Part shown: piece after piece, positions 52,559-62,580 of the stretch
Layout of the letters: the number at the start of each line of letters is the position of its first letter
How positions within the stretch are numbered: the stretch's first letter is position 1
DNA from: Clostridium sp. AWRP
GTDB taxonomy: Bacteria > Bacillota > Clostridia > Clostridiales > Clostridiaceae
NCBI RefSeq assembly: GCF_004006395.2
Contig: NZ_CP029758.2
Location: forward strand, 4,515,118-4,579,117
Direction: 5' to 3'
Length of the DNA: 64,000 nucleotides
The notes under the pieces: model-generated
Told to the model about the DNA's origin: nothing
What the model saw: the letters and a program-made list of their open reading frames with translations, nothing else
Databases searched by the model: none
Program-made: the position numbers and the translations under genes

Positions 52559-53614
52559 GTGAATGAATTGATAAACAAAATAAATAAAATTAGTTTATTT
52601 ATTATACTTTATACTATAACTTTTTTAGTGTTCTTCAGTACACTTAATTACACATTGCCCTTTGTTTTAGCGTTTATTTTTGCTCTAATACTAAAAAGAC
52701 CTACTCTTTTTATTTCGAGAAAACTTAGAATCAGCAATGCGCTATCCTCTTTAATTACTACTATAATATTTTTTACCATAATAATAACAGTATTGTCATT
52801 TGGAATAACGGTAGTTACACAAGAAGCCATACAATTAGGTAAAAGCACTCAGCTATATATTTCTAGGAATTCTGATAACATTTATAACTCTTTTTACAAA
52901 TTACAAAAATACTATAACAACTTAGACCCTTATATAATAAATACTTTAGAAAAAAACTTTACAAATTTTATTACCAAATTATCAAATATAGCAGTAACTG
53001 TTTCAGGTAAATTAGTTTCTTCTTTAATAAACCTATTGACTACAATTCCTTACATATTAATGGTAATATTTTTCACACTACTTGCCACATACTTTTTTAC
53101 TAGAGATATGACTTCTTCTAAAATAAGCATGAATATTTTGATACCACAAAACAAAACAGATAAGATATTAAAAATATATAATGAAAGTAAACGGATGTTG
53201 GAAAATTACATGCTATCCTATATTATAATAATTTTAATAACTTTTTTAGAAACACTCATAGTATTTTCACTGTTTAAAATTAAATATGCCTTAATCCTCA
53301 GCATAACTTGTGCTATAGCAGATTTGCTTCCTATTATAGGAATTGGCATTATATATTTACCTCTCGCTATTATTTATCTGGCAATATTTAATAACTACAT
53401 TATCTGTACAGGATTAATTATATCTTATATTTTGGTTTCAGTTATAAGACAAATTATAGAGCCTAAAATAGTTTCTTCATCTCTTGGTATACATCCTGTA
53501 GCTGTACTAGCATCACTATTTATAGGTTTAAAAGCAGACGGACTTATAGGCATAATATTTTGCATATTTTTAGTTGTATTCTTTAATATATTTCATAAAT
53601 TAGACATGCTGTAA
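52559..53614 (+). CDS. AI-2E family transporter, YtvI-like sporulation permease
   Basis: 351 aa from a GTG with AAAGGAG 11 bases upstream. About 8 membrane helices with the family C-terminal pattern DLLPIIGIGIIYLPLAIIYLAI and SVIRQIIEPKIVSSSLGIHPVAVLASLFIG. Related to B. subtilis YtvI/YrvI-type membrane proteins; substrate unknown. Confidence 0.85.
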   Translation: MNELINKINKISLFIILYTITFLVFFSTLNYTLPFVLAFIFALILKRPTLFISRKLRISNALSSLITTIIFFTIIITVLSFGITVVTQEAIQLGKSTQLYISRNSDNIYNSFYKLQKYYNNLDPYIINTLEKNFTNFITKLSNIAVTVSGKLVSSLINLLTTIPYILMVIFFTLLATYFFTRDMTSSKISMNILIPQNKTDKILKIYNESKRMLENYMLSYIIIILITFLETLIVFSLFKIKYALILSITCAIADLLPIIGIGIIYLPLAIIYLAIFNNYIICTGLIISYILVSVIRQIIEPKIVSSSLGIHPVAVLASLFIGLKADGLIGIIFCIFLVVFFNIFHKLDML

Positions 53615-53692
53615 AATTTTATAATAAAAAATGTAAACTATACGTATAATTAACCTCCATATGGCAAAAATCATAATATAGGAGGTTTTCGT

Positions 53693-54280
53693 ATGATTAA
53701 AAAATTAACGTTAGATTCCACATGTAGAAATTCCGTATACACTTTAAGAGATAAAATAAGTGATGAAATATATCCAGTTGTTAAATCCGGTAGAACTATA
53801 GTAATACTTTGTATAGGAACAGATCGGTCTACCGGAGATAGTTTAGGTCCAATAGTAGGAGATAAATTGAAGTTTTTAATACGAAATAGAGTTGAACTAT
53901 ATGGTAATTTACAATATCCCGTACATGCAAAAAATCTTAAAGATATTATAACTGAAATAAATTCTAAATACAACAAACCTTTTATAATAGCAATTGATGC
54001 TTGCCTTGGCACTATTCAAGATGTGGGCAAAATAATAATAGAAACAAAGCCTCTTACCCCTGGATCTGCAATGAAAAAATCATTACCTCAAGTAGGAGAT
54101 TTAAGTATAACAGGTATCGTAAATATCTGCGGAGCCATGGAATTTATGGTTTTACAAAACACCCGTTTGTTTACTGTTATGCAACTTGCAGACACAATTT
54201 CTAAAGGATTATATCATTCCATATTAAAAACTATCGGTGGTAAAAAAAATACAAGTTTTTTTCAAAATATAGAAGCTTAA
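53693..54280 (+). CDS. yyaC: Spore protease YyaC
   Basis: 195 aa. ILCIGTDRSTGDSLGPIVGDKL and FIIAIDACLGTIQDVGKIIIETKPLTPGSAMKKSLPQVGDLSITGIVN are the DUF1256/YyaC signature, related in fold to the spore germination protease. AGGAGG precedes ATG. Position next to parAB matches Bacillus. Confidence 0.93.
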   Translation: MIKKLTLDSTCRNSVYTLRDKISDEIYPVVKSGRTIVILCIGTDRSTGDSLGPIVGDKLKFLIRNRVELYGNLQYPVHAKNLKDIITEINSKYNKPFIIAIDACLGTIQDVGKIIIETKPLTPGSAMKKSLPQVGDLSITGIVNICGAMEFMVLQNTRLFTVMQLADTISKGLYHSILKTIGGKKNTSFFQNIEA

Positions 54281-54293
54281 TCTCTTATTTATG

Positions 54294-54524
54294 CTAAAAT
54301 ACTCTATCCCTAAGTATATACTCTATTTCTTCTATATTCTTTTTTCCTAAATCAATTATCAAAATATCTTTATTTCTTATATTTAAATTTGCAAGTCCAT
54401 CATCTTTTAGCTTGCAAATTATAACATCATATTTGGTATCTGAATCATCTGTTACTATTATATATCCTCTTTTTTGCAATTCATCACTTATATAACTTAG
54501 ATTTTTAGTAACATATATTTTCAT
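54294..54524 (-). CDS. UPF0180 (YkuS-like) family protein
   Basis: 76 aa. Small alpha/beta protein (IYVTKNLSYISDELQKRGYIIVTDDSDTKYDVIICKL) matching the UPF0180 family. Its ribosome site AAGGAGG lies within the 3' arm of a strong hairpin (54531-54566), so its translation may be limited by RNA structure. Confidence 0.8.
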   Translation of the reverse strand: MKIYVTKNLSYISDELQKRGYIIVTDDSDTKYDVIICKLKDDGLANLNIRNKDILIIDLGKKNIEEIEYILRDRVF

Positions 54525-54530
54525 ATAAAA

Positions 54531-54566
54531 AACCTCCTTAAAAGATAATTTTCCCTTAAGGAGGTT
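54531..54566 (-). terminator. Terminator hairpin overlapping a ribosome binding site
   Basis: AACCTCCTTAA (54531-54541) pairs with TTAAGGAGGTT (54556-54566). On the minus strand the stem is followed by TTTTTTAT, so it can terminate transcription from the DUF4446 gene, and its 3' arm carries the AGGAGG used by the gene at 54524. Confidence 0.75.
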
Positions 54567-54580
54567 CTTTATGTAAGTTA

Positions 54581-55084
54581 TTATATTTTCTTATTTACAC
54601 ATTCTTCTAAAACTTGTTTTTCTTCTTGAGATAACTCATATCTTGACATTCCACTATCAATAGGTTTTGCATAAGTAGTACTCTCATCTCTTCCATATAT
54701 TCCTGTAATTATTACGCCATCATTTTTACCATCTAGCAGTGCAACTGAAAAACTCAAGTCACTTCCTACATCTTCAAATGCCCTGTATCTTATAATGGAT
54801 ATTTTTTGAATACAGTCCTTTATTTTTAAATTTAAGCTATTGTAAAGTTCTTTCATGTCTTTAGATTGTTCTTTTACATTGTCTATATTATCTAAGTACC
54901 CTACAATAAGTTCTTCTAAATTCTTATTGTTTGAACCCCTCATCATTTTTCTATATCTTTTTTCCAATCTGCTTAAAGATGTAAAAATCACTATATTCAT
55001 AATTAACAATATCAATACTAATACAGATAATCCAATTATAATATAAGGTTGTAAACTTCCTATTAAGCTACTAATGTTTTGCAT
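54581..55084 (-). CDS. DUF4446 family membrane-anchored protein
   Basis: 167 aa. One N-terminal membrane helix (about 12-36), a coiled coil, then the DUF4446 domain (IRYRAFEDVGSDLSFSVALLDGKNDGVIITGIYGRDESTTYAKPI). Conserved neighbour of parB in firmicutes; function unknown. Confidence 0.87.
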   Translation of the reverse strand: MQNISSLIGSLQPYIIIGLSVLVLILLIMNIVIFTSLSRLEKRYRKMMRGSNNKNLEELIVGYLDNIDNVKEQSKDMKELYNSLNLKIKDCIQKISIIRYRAFEDVGSDLSFSVALLDGKNDGVIITGIYGRDESTTYAKPIDSGMSRYELSQEEKQVLEECVNKKI

Positions 55085-55105
55085 ATCTTTCTCCTTTCAT
55101 AAGAA

Positions 55106-55121
55106 TGTTTCACATGAAACA
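55106..55121. promoter_or_regulatory. parS centromere site 1
   Basis: TGTTTCACATGAAACA, one base from the consensus TGTTNCACGTGAAACA. It lies 15 bases beyond the parB stop, between parB and the DUF4446 gene. Confidence 0.9.
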
Positions 55122-55136
55122 TTTAAACAAGACTTA

Positions 55137-55997
55137 TCAAATTTTTAGTATATCTAATATTCTCTGCAAATCTTCTTGAGAATAATATTCTATTTGTATT
55201 TTTCCTTTATTTTTTTTATCCATTAGTGAAACCTTAGTGCCAAATAAATTTTCTAATTTTTCTCTTATATCTACATAATAGGGATTTGCTTTTTTTACAT
55301 TATCATTTTTAGCTGTCTTATTAGAATTTAGATTTTTAATAATTTTTTCTATATCTCTAACTGTTAGATTTTCATCTATTACATTTTGTGCTAATTTATA
55401 TTGTAATTCTCCATCATCCACACCTAATAGTGCTCTACCATGGCCTTCTGTAATAACTCCATCTATTATATACTCTTGAACTCTACTGTCTAAATTCAAA
55501 AGTCTCATACAATTAGTAATTGCAGTCCTAGATTTGCCTATCTTTACGCTCAATTCTTCTTGAGTTAAATTAAAATCATTAATTAATCTTTTATAAGCTA
55601 AAGCCTCTTCTATTGGATTCAAATCTTGTCTTTGTATATTTTCTATAAGTGAAATTTCTAGGATTTCCTTATCAGATAAATTCATTATGATTGCAGGCAC
55701 TTCTTTAATATTAGCTAATTTTGCAGCTCTCCACCTTCTCTCACCTGCAACTATGCTATATTCATCATCTCCTGTTTTATTAAGTATAAGTGGTTGTATT
55801 ATACCATGCTCTTGTATTGATTGAGAAAGTTGTAATATTTTTTGCTCATCAAAGTTTTTCCTAGGTTGAGTTTTATTTGCACTTATTAAGTCAATATCAA
55901 TAAGTATTGTATCCTTTTTACTTTCTGACTTCTCTTCCAACGCATTTTCAGGTATCAATGCTCTAAGTCCTTTACCTAATCCATATTTTTTATTCAA
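55137..55997 (-). CDS. parB: Chromosome partitioning protein ParB/Spo0J
   Basis: 286 aa. ParB/Srx CTPase domain with QPRKNFDEQKILQLSQSIQEHG and VAGERRWRAAKLA, helix-turn-helix (TQEELSVKIGKSRTAITNCMRLLNL) and C-terminal dimerisation region. It binds the parS sites at 55106 and 56885 and loads SMC. 7 bases after parA. Confidence 0.96.
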   Translation of the reverse strand: MNKKYGLGKGLRALIPENALEEKSESKKDTILIDIDLISANKTQPRKNFDEQKILQLSQSIQEHGIIQPLILNKTGDDEYSIVAGERRWRAAKLANIKEVPAIIMNLSDKEILEISLIENIQRQDLNPIEEALAYKRLINDFNLTQEELSVKIGKSRTAITNCMRLLNLDSRVQEYIIDGVITEGHGRALLGVDDGELQYKLAQNVIDENLTVRDIEKIIKNLNSNKTAKNDNVKKANPYYVDIREKLENLFGTKVSLMDKKNKGKIQIEYYSQEDLQRILDILKI

Positions 55998-56004
55998 ACC
56001 TCAC

Positions 56005-56772
56005 TCACTCCTTTTGCCTATGCAAAAATTCTTTAGTTAATCTTTCATAAGCTTTAGCACCTTTACATTTATCATCATAAAGTACTATAGGTAGTCCAAA
56101 ACTAGGGGCTTCAGCTAATCTTATATTTCTAGGTATGGTACTTTTATATACTTTATCTTTAAAATATTTTTTTACTTCTGAAATCACTTGAGTAGACAGA
56201 TTAGTTCTCCCATCACACATACTCATAATGACTCCTTCAATTTCTAAATTTCTATTTAAGGATTCTGTTATCAATTGTACTGTGTTAATTAGTTGTCCAA
56301 CACCTTCCAAAGCATAAAATTCGCATTGAATAGGTATAATCACACTATTTGATGCTGTAAGTGCGTTTATAGTCAAAAGTCCCAAAGACGGAGGACAATC
56401 TATAAATACAAAATCAAATTTAGGAGTTAACTTTTTCAATTTATCCTTTAATATATTTTCTCTATTTTCTTTATTTATTAATTCCACTTCAGCTCCAGCT
56501 AATTCTATAGTCGATGGAACTATAGAAAAATTATCTATCAATTCACATTTTTTTATAACATTATCTATTCCAATGTCTGAAGTTAATATATCATATGTAG
56601 AAACCTCTAAATTTTCCTTATCAATTCCCAATCCGCTAGTAGTGTTACCTTGAGGATCGATATCTATATTCAATATTTTATATCCTTGCATAGCCAAATA
56701 AGCACTTAAATTGATACAAGTAGTAGTTTTTCCTACTCCACCCTTTTGATTAAATATGGATATTATCTTCAT
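56005..56772 (-). CDS. parA: Chromosome partitioning ATPase ParA/Soj
   Basis: 255 aa. Deviant Walker A FNQKGGVGKTTTCINLS, DIDPQGNTTSGLG and FVFIDCPPSLGLLT. Works with ParB in origin segregation and DnaA regulation. Confidence 0.97.
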   Translation of the reverse strand: MKIISIFNQKGGVGKTTTCINLSAYLAMQGYKILNIDIDPQGNTTSGLGIDKENLEVSTYDILTSDIGIDNVIKKCELIDNFSIVPSTIELAGAEVELINKENRENILKDKLKKLTPKFDFVFIDCPPSLGLLTINALTASNSVIIPIQCEFYALEGVGQLINTVQLITESLNRNLEIEGVIMSMCDGRTNLSTQVISEVKKYFKDKVYKSTIPRNIRLAEAPSFGLPIVLYDDKCKGAKAYERLTKEFLHRQKE

Positions 56773-56884
56773 CTAAATTTCCTCCTTTCAGTTTATATTC
56801 ATCTTCTAATTATATATTTTTATTTAAAAGAATAAAAGAGTTTTTATTGTTAATTACTACTTAAATTTTTATAAAAAAATAAAA

Positions 56885-56900
56885 TGTTTCATGTGAAACA
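56885..56900. promoter_or_regulatory. parS centromere site 2
   Basis: TGTTTCATGTGAAACA, the exact reverse complement of the site at 55106. Located 2 bases beyond the noc stop codon, between noc and parA. Confidence 0.9.
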
Positions 56901-56902
56901 TT

Positions 56903-57676
56903 TTATTTTTTAGGAATAGTAATTATAATCTGAACCTCCTCGTCTGAATCCTCTGAAGTATACTTTGCATTCAACCCATACTTATCAAAAATCTGTTTAA
57001 TTGTATTTATATATACTTTAGGAGAAAATATTCCTTTTATTTTCTTTCTTTTATTTTTTTTATTGCTAGTGAGCTTGTCTAATTCCTTATTGATAAGCTC
57101 TTCTGTTTTTTTTACATTTAAAGATTTCTTAATTACAATTTTTAATATTTTTTTTTGAATTTCCAATGTTGGAAGTTTTAATAAAGCTCTTGCATGTCTT
57201 TCAGTTAAGTTATTCTCTAGTAACATAACTCTAATTTCTTTATCGAGTCTAAGAAGTCTAATCTTATTTGCAATAGTAGATTGCTTTTTTCCTATAGTTT
57301 CAGCTAGTTTCTCTTGAGTATAAGAATGATCTTTTATTAAATTATAGTATGCTTCTGCTTCTTCTAAAAAATTTAAATTTTCCCTCTGCAAATTTTCTAA
57401 AAGTGCAATTGCAGCAGATTCTTTATCACTTATATCTACTATTATTACAGGAACTTCAGTAAGCCCTGCCTTTTTTGCTGCTCTCAGTCTTCTTTCTCCA
57501 GCAACTAATTCATATTTATTTTCACCTAATTTTCTTACTGACAATGGTTGAACTATTCCATATGAACTTATAGATTGAGCTAACTCCTCTAAACTTTCTT
57601 CATTAAAATATTTTCTTGGTTGATATACATTAGGTAAAATTAAATCTACGGGTATATAATTAACGTTCTTTTGCAT
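56903..57676 (-). CDS. noc: ParB-like nucleoid occlusion protein Noc
   Basis: 257 aa. ParB-type N-terminal domain (PNVYQPRKYFNEESLEELAQSISSYG, VAGERRLRAAKKAG) and helix-turn-helix (TQEKLAETIGKKQSTIANKIRLLRL). Located between rsmG and parA as Noc is. It lacks an obvious long membrane-binding N-terminal helix, so a second ParB role cannot be excluded. Confidence 0.88.
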   Translation of the reverse strand: MQKNVNYIPVDLILPNVYQPRKYFNEESLEELAQSISSYGIVQPLSVRKLGENKYELVAGERRLRAAKKAGLTEVPVIIVDISDKESAAIALLENLQRENLNFLEEAEAYYNLIKDHSYTQEKLAETIGKKQSTIANKIRLLRLDKEIRVMLLENNLTERHARALLKLPTLEIQKKILKIVIKKSLNVKKTEELINKELDKLTSNKKNKRKKIKGIFSPKVYINTIKQIFDKYGLNAKYTSEDSDEEVQIIITIPKK

Positions 57677-57776
57677 ATTTAACCATCCCTCTTATGTTTC
57701 CTATTATTTAACATTTCTTCACCGTTTTATAAAATCCTTCTAATTTATATGATTTTCATTCTACAAATTATTACAT

Positions 57777-58490
57777 TTATTTTAGTGGTTTTTTGGAAAC
57801 CATACCTGCTTTTCTTGGATACATATTCGGTGTTCTCTTGATTTTTTTTATTACAACTAAATTATGATTAAGATCATCATTTTCTATTTTTATTATATCC
57901 ACTATTTTACCACCTAAAATACTAACAGCTTTTTTACTTTCTTTAATCTCATCCTCAACAGATGGACCTTTCATAGCCACAAAATATCCTCCTAATTTTA
58001 TATAAGGAATACAAAATTCGCTTAGAACAGTTAAATTTGCCACTGCCCTTGAAACTGCTGCATCAAATTTTTCTCTATACTCAGTATCTTTAGAAAAATC
58101 TTCTGCTCTTCCGTGTATACATTTTATATCTCTTAATTCAATATCTGATATAACTTGATTCAGAAAGTTTATCCGCTTATTTAATGAATCCAAAAGTACT
58201 ACTTTTATTTGAGGATTAACTATCTTCATAGGTATACCGGGAAATCCAGCTCCTGTTCCTATATCAATAATATTAGAAATATTTCTTAATGGTGAAAATT
58301 TAAATATTTTTACACAATCTATAAAGTGTTTTTTTATTATATCTTCATCTTCTACTATAGTAGTAAGATTAATTTTGTTGTTCCAAAATTTTAATATATC
58401 CTTATATTTTATAAATTTATTATACTTTTCTTCATCAAATTCTAGTCCTACATCTTTACATGCAGTATCTATAATTTTAAAATATTGCAT
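57777..58490 (-). CDS. rsmG: 16S rRNA m7G527 methyltransferase
   Basis: 237 aa. SAM-binding IIDIGTGAGFPGIPMKI, RAEDF and AAVSRAVANL segments are typical of RsmG (GidB). It methylates G527 of 16S rRNA. Follows mnmG. Confidence 0.95.
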   Translation of the reverse strand: MQYFKIIDTACKDVGLEFDEEKYNKFIKYKDILKFWNNKINLTTIVEDEDIIKKHFIDCVKIFKFSPLRNISNIIDIGTGAGFPGIPMKIVNPQIKVVLLDSLNKRINFLNQVISDIELRDIKCIHGRAEDFSKDTEYREKFDAAVSRAVANLTVLSEFCIPYIKLGGYFVAMKGPSVEDEIKESKKAVSILGGKIVDIIKIENDDLNHNLVVIKKIKRTPNMYPRKAGMVSKKPLK

Positions 58491-58515
58491 ATTTAGTTCT
58501 CCAATCTACCTTCAT

Positions 58516-60402
58516 TTACAGATCCTTTTCTCTATATTTTTTCTCCATATAAATTAGTAAAACAGAAATATCTGCTGGAGAGACTCCTGAAATTCTAGAA
58601 GCCTGACCTACACTCATAGGTCTTATCTTTTTCAATTTTTGTGTAGCTTCTATTCTCAATCCATTTATCTTATCATAATTTATGTCTTCAGGTATAATTT
58701 TATTTTCAAACTTTTTAAATTGACTTACTTGTTCTAACTGTTTCTCAATATACCCTTCGTATTTGGAAATAATATTAACTTCTTCCTGAATATCTTCTCC
58801 AAGCTCTGGTCTATCTAAATCAAGTGGTTGTACCTTAAAATAGTCAAGTTCTGGTCTCTTAATAAGCTCATACAAACTTGTAGTTTTCTTTAATTCAGAA
58901 GAACCTATAGAATTTAAAAAATCAACCACCTCTTTTTTAGGCGTTATGTGAATATCTTTTATTCTTTCAACCTCTTTCTCAATGTCACTTTTCCTTTTTA
59001 AATATTTTTCATATCTTTCTTCGCTAACAAGTCCTATTTTATGTCCTAGTTCCGTAAGTCTCAAATCTGCATTATCTTGTCTCAGTATTAACCTATACTC
59101 TGCTCGTGACGTCATCATTCTATAAGGTTCCTGAGTTCCCTTTGTAACTAAGTCATCCACTAAAACACCTATATATCCATCTGATCTCTTTAAAATAAGA
59201 GGTGACTTGCCTTGCGATTTAAGAGCAGCATTTATACCTGCAATTATTCCCTGAGAAGCAGCTTCCTCATATCCTGAACTTCCATTTAATTGACCTGCCC
59301 CAAACAATCCTTCAACTTTTTTAAATTCCAGTGAAAGTTTTAGTTGTGTTGGATTTATACAATCATATTCAATAGCATAACCTGTTCTTAAAAACTCTAC
59401 ATTTTCAAGCCCAGCTATAGTTCTATACATAGCAATCTGCACATCTTCTGGCATAGAAGTAGATGCCCCATCTACATATAGTTCGTCCGTATTTTCACCT
59501 TCAGGCTCTATAAATATCTGATGCTTTTCCTTATCTGGAAACCTCATTACTTTATCTTCTATTGAAGGACAGTATCTAGGACCTACCGATTTAATAGAAC
59601 CATTATAAAGTGGAGATCTATTTATATTATCTCTTATTACTTTTAAAGTATTCTCTGTAGTATACGTTAAATAACAAGATATTTGACTTCTATCTAAATT
59701 TCCACTCATAAAAGAAAAGGGAACTATTTTCTTATCACCAGGTTGTTCTATCATTTTTGAAAAATCAACACTTCGCTTATTTACCCTAGCTGGTGTACCA
59801 GTTTTAAACCTTCTAAGTTCTATACCAAGATCAAGCAAACTCTGGGAAAGGTCATTAGCAGGCATAAATCCATTTGCTCCCGAACTATAACTTACGTCTC
59901 CTATGATAACTTTGCCCTTTAGATAAGTTCCTGTAGCCAAAACCACAGTTTTTGTTTCAAAATATGCTCCATTTTTAGTTAATACACCACATACTTTTCC
60001 GTTATCGTCTGTTCTTATACTTAGTACTTCTATTTGTCTTAAAGACAAGTTACTTTGTTTTTCAAGTACTTCTTTCATTCTAACTGAATAGTTTTTCTTA
60101 TCAGCCTGAGCCCTAAGTGAATGTACTGCTGGCCCTTTAGAAGTATTAAGCATTCTTGACTGTATAAAAGTATGATCAATGTTTACGCCCATCTCTCCAC
60201 CTAAAGCATCTATTTCTCTTACCAAATGGCCTTTAGCAGTTCCTCCAACGTTAGGATTACAAGGCATAAATCCTACACTATCTAAATTCATTGTACACAC
60301 TAAAGTCTTACAACCCATTCTAGCAGCTGCAAGTCCTGCTTCACAACCTGCATGACCTGCTCCTACAACTATTACATCATATTTTTCTGAAAAATACTCC
60401 AA
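58516..60402 (-). CDS. mnmG: tRNA uridine-5-carboxymethylaminomethyl synthesis enzyme MnmG
   Basis: 628 aa. FAD site VIVVGAGHAGCEAGLAAARMG, PCNPNVGGTAKGH, and C-terminal MSVGQASRISGVSPADISVLLIYM. With MnmE it modifies the wobble uridine of several tRNAs. 11 bases after mnmE. Confidence 0.97.
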   Translation of the reverse strand: MEYFSEKYDVIVVGAGHAGCEAGLAAARMGCKTLVCTMNLDSVGFMPCNPNVGGTAKGHLVREIDALGGEMGVNIDHTFIQSRMLNTSKGPAVHSLRAQADKKNYSVRMKEVLEKQSNLSLRQIEVLSIRTDDNGKVCGVLTKNGAYFETKTVVLATGTYLKGKVIIGDVSYSSGANGFMPANDLSQSLLDLGIELRRFKTGTPARVNKRSVDFSKMIEQPGDKKIVPFSFMSGNLDRSQISCYLTYTTENTLKVIRDNINRSPLYNGSIKSVGPRYCPSIEDKVMRFPDKEKHQIFIEPEGENTDELYVDGASTSMPEDVQIAMYRTIAGLENVEFLRTGYAIEYDCINPTQLKLSLEFKKVEGLFGAGQLNGSSGYEEAASQGIIAGINAALKSQGKSPLILKRSDGYIGVLVDDLVTKGTQEPYRMMTSRAEYRLILRQDNADLRLTELGHKIGLVSEERYEKYLKRKSDIEKEVERIKDIHITPKKEVVDFLNSIGSSELKKTTSLYELIKRPELDYFKVQPLDLDRPELGEDIQEEVNIISKYEGYIEKQLEQVSQFKKFENKIIPEDINYDKINGLRIEATQKLKKIRPMSVGQASRISGVSPADISVLLIYMEKKYREKDL

Positions 60403-60413
60403 TTTTTAACTAC

Positions 60414-61793
60414 CTACTTTCCTAAACAAAATTGTGAAAATATTTTATCAATTATATCTTCTTCTAAGGTGTCTCCAGTTATTTTGCCAAGATTATTCCA
60501 CGCATTTCTTATATCTATAGATGCCAAGTCTATAGCAGATGTATTCTTTAATGATTCTAAAGCTTCAATACAACTTTCCTTAGCTCTTATAAGTCCTTCC
60601 TTATGTCTAGCATTAGTTATAAATAGATCTCCTTGTTTAACCTCACCTCTAAAAAACAAGTTTTTAATACATGTTTTTATCTTATCCAATCCTTTACCTG
60701 TCTTTATTGAAGTTTTTATTATACAACTGGAATCTAAATTACAAATGTCATCTAAATTTATTTTATCATTTATATCAATTTTATTTAATAGAATTATATA
60801 TTTTTTATCTTTTACATAATTCATAATCTCTTTATCTTCATCATCCAATTCTTCACTTGAATCCAGCATTAATATGACTAAATCAGCTTCATCTATCTTT
60901 TGTTTAGATTTCTCTACGCCAATTTTCTCTACCAAATCCTCTGTTTCCCTTATTCCTGCAGTATCAATTACCTTTATAGGAATTCCATCTATATTCATAT
61001 ATTCCTCTATGACATCCCTTGTTGTACCTGGTACATCTGTAACTATTGCCCTATTTTCTCTAATTAAAGAATTTAAAAGTGAGGACTTACCTACATTAGG
61101 TTTTCCTACAATTACTGTATTCAAGCCATCTCTGACTATCTTACCTTCTTCTGCAGTGCTTAGTATATGATTTATTTCATCTAATATTTCCTGTAATCTC
61201 AATGAAACCTTTTCTGATGTCATTTCTTCTAAATCCTCTTCAGGATAGTCCACTGTAGCTTCTATATGTGCAATCACTTCCAAAAGCTTTTCTCTAAGTG
61301 CGTTAATCTCTTTAGAAATCTTACCTGTAGACTGCTGTACAGCTGACTTCATCGAAAGTTCAGTTTTTGCTCTAATTATATCAATTACCGCTTCAGCTTG
61401 ACTTAAATCTATCCTTCCATTTAAAAATGCCCTCTTTGTAAACTCTCCTGGCTCTGCAATTCTAGCTCCAGATTTAATAACTTCCTCAAGTACTTTCTTA
61501 GTTGCCACAACTCCACCGTGACAATTTATTTCAACTGTATCTTCTGAAGTATAACTTTTAGGGGACTTCATAAAACTAACAAGTACTTCATCTAATAATT
61601 CACCACTACTTTTTTCTACTATATAACCATATCTCATAGAATAAGGCTTCATATCAATCAAATTTCTATTATTTTTTCCTTTAAATATACTATTAACTAT
61701 TTTAAGTGAATTACAGCCTGAAATCCTTATAATCGATATGCCACCTTCACCTAAAACCGTAGCTACAGCTGCTATTGTATCAAATTCTTTCAT
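60414..61793 (-). CDS. mnmE: tRNA modification GTPase MnmE
   Basis: 459 aa. N-terminal folate-binding domain, G domain with GKPNVGKSSLLN, DVPGTTRDVIEE and NKID, and the C-terminal catalytic CLGK. Partner of MnmG. Confidence 0.97.
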   Translation of the reverse strand: MKEFDTIAAVATVLGEGGISIIRISGCNSLKIVNSIFKGKNNRNLIDMKPYSMRYGYIVEKSSGELLDEVLVSFMKSPKSYTSEDTVEINCHGGVVATKKVLEEVIKSGARIAEPGEFTKRAFLNGRIDLSQAEAVIDIIRAKTELSMKSAVQQSTGKISKEINALREKLLEVIAHIEATVDYPEEDLEEMTSEKVSLRLQEILDEINHILSTAEEGKIVRDGLNTVIVGKPNVGKSSLLNSLIRENRAIVTDVPGTTRDVIEEYMNIDGIPIKVIDTAGIRETEDLVEKIGVEKSKQKIDEADLVILMLDSSEELDDEDKEIMNYVKDKKYIILLNKIDINDKINLDDICNLDSSCIIKTSIKTGKGLDKIKTCIKNLFFRGEVKQGDLFITNARHKEGLIRAKESCIEALESLKNTSAIDLASIDIRNAWNNLGKITGDTLEEDIIDKIFSQFCLGK

Positions 61794-61925
61794 TATTTCA
61801 CTTCCTCAAAATATAATTTGCAAGTATACTTCTACACATAAGATAACCTAAATCTAGCTAATGTCTAAAATTATTATGTGAAGAATAATCATTTTGTATC
61901 TCCCATTTATTTTTCTAAATGTAAA

Positions 61926-61949
61926 AAAGAAAGCCTTTAGGCTTTCTTT
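61926..61949. terminator. Terminator overlapping the jag stop codon
   Basis: AAAGAAAGCC (61926-61935) pairs with GGCTTTCTTT (61940-61949); the jag stop (61937-61939) sits in the loop. It limits read-through from rpmH-jag into mnmE, which would have its own promoter in 61794-61925. Confidence 0.8.
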
Positions 61950-62563
61950 AAATCCACTACAACTCTTCTAAAGGGTTCCTGACCTTCGCTATATGTATTC
62001 ACATAAATATTATTTTGAAGGGCAGAATGAATTATTCTTCTCTCGTAAGGATTCATCGGTTCTAACTTAATTATTCTACCTGTCCTCTTAACCTTTTCAG
62101 CTACTCTTCTAGCAAGTCTCTTTAGTGTTTCTTCTCTTTTAAATCTATAATTTTCTGTGTCTAAAACAACTCTCTTATATTCTGTATCATGATTTTTATT
62201 TATTACAAGACTTATAAGATACTGAAGTGCATCTAACGTTTCTCCCCTATATCCTATAAGTATTCCCATTTCTTGACCAGTTAAGTATATTTTTATACCA
62301 TTTTTGTCTTCTTTTATTTCTATTTCAGCCTTTACCTTAATCTTATCTAAAACACTTTTCAAAAATGTTTTAGCTTCATTTATATAATCTCTCTTAACCT
62401 TAACTCTTATTTTGGCTGGCCTCGTTCCTATAATATTAAAAAAACCCTTATTGCCTTCATCTAAAACTTCCATTTCCACTTTATCTTCTTCAACTTTTAA
62501 TTCAGAAAGTGCAGTTTTAAACGCATCTTCTACTGTCTTCCCAGTCGTTTCTATAAAATCCAT
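61937..62563 (-). CDS. jag: RNA-binding protein Jag/KhpB
   Basis: 208 aa. Jag-N domain (ETTGKTVEDAFKTALSELKVEEDKVEMEVLDEGNKGFF), KH domain (IYLTGQEMGILIGYRGETLDALQYL) and R3H domain (RFKREETLKRLARRVAEKV ... ERRIIHSALQ). Conserved downstream of yidC. Confidence 0.95.
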   Translation of the reverse strand: MDFIETTGKTVEDAFKTALSELKVEEDKVEMEVLDEGNKGFFNIIGTRPAKIRVKVKRDYINEAKTFLKSVLDKIKVKAEIEIKEDKNGIKIYLTGQEMGILIGYRGETLDALQYLISLVINKNHDTEYKRVVLDTENYRFKREETLKRLARRVAEKVKRTGRIIKLEPMNPYERRIIHSALQNNIYVNTYSEGQEPFRRVVVDLKKA

Positions 62564-62580
62564 AACCCATGGCCACCCCC

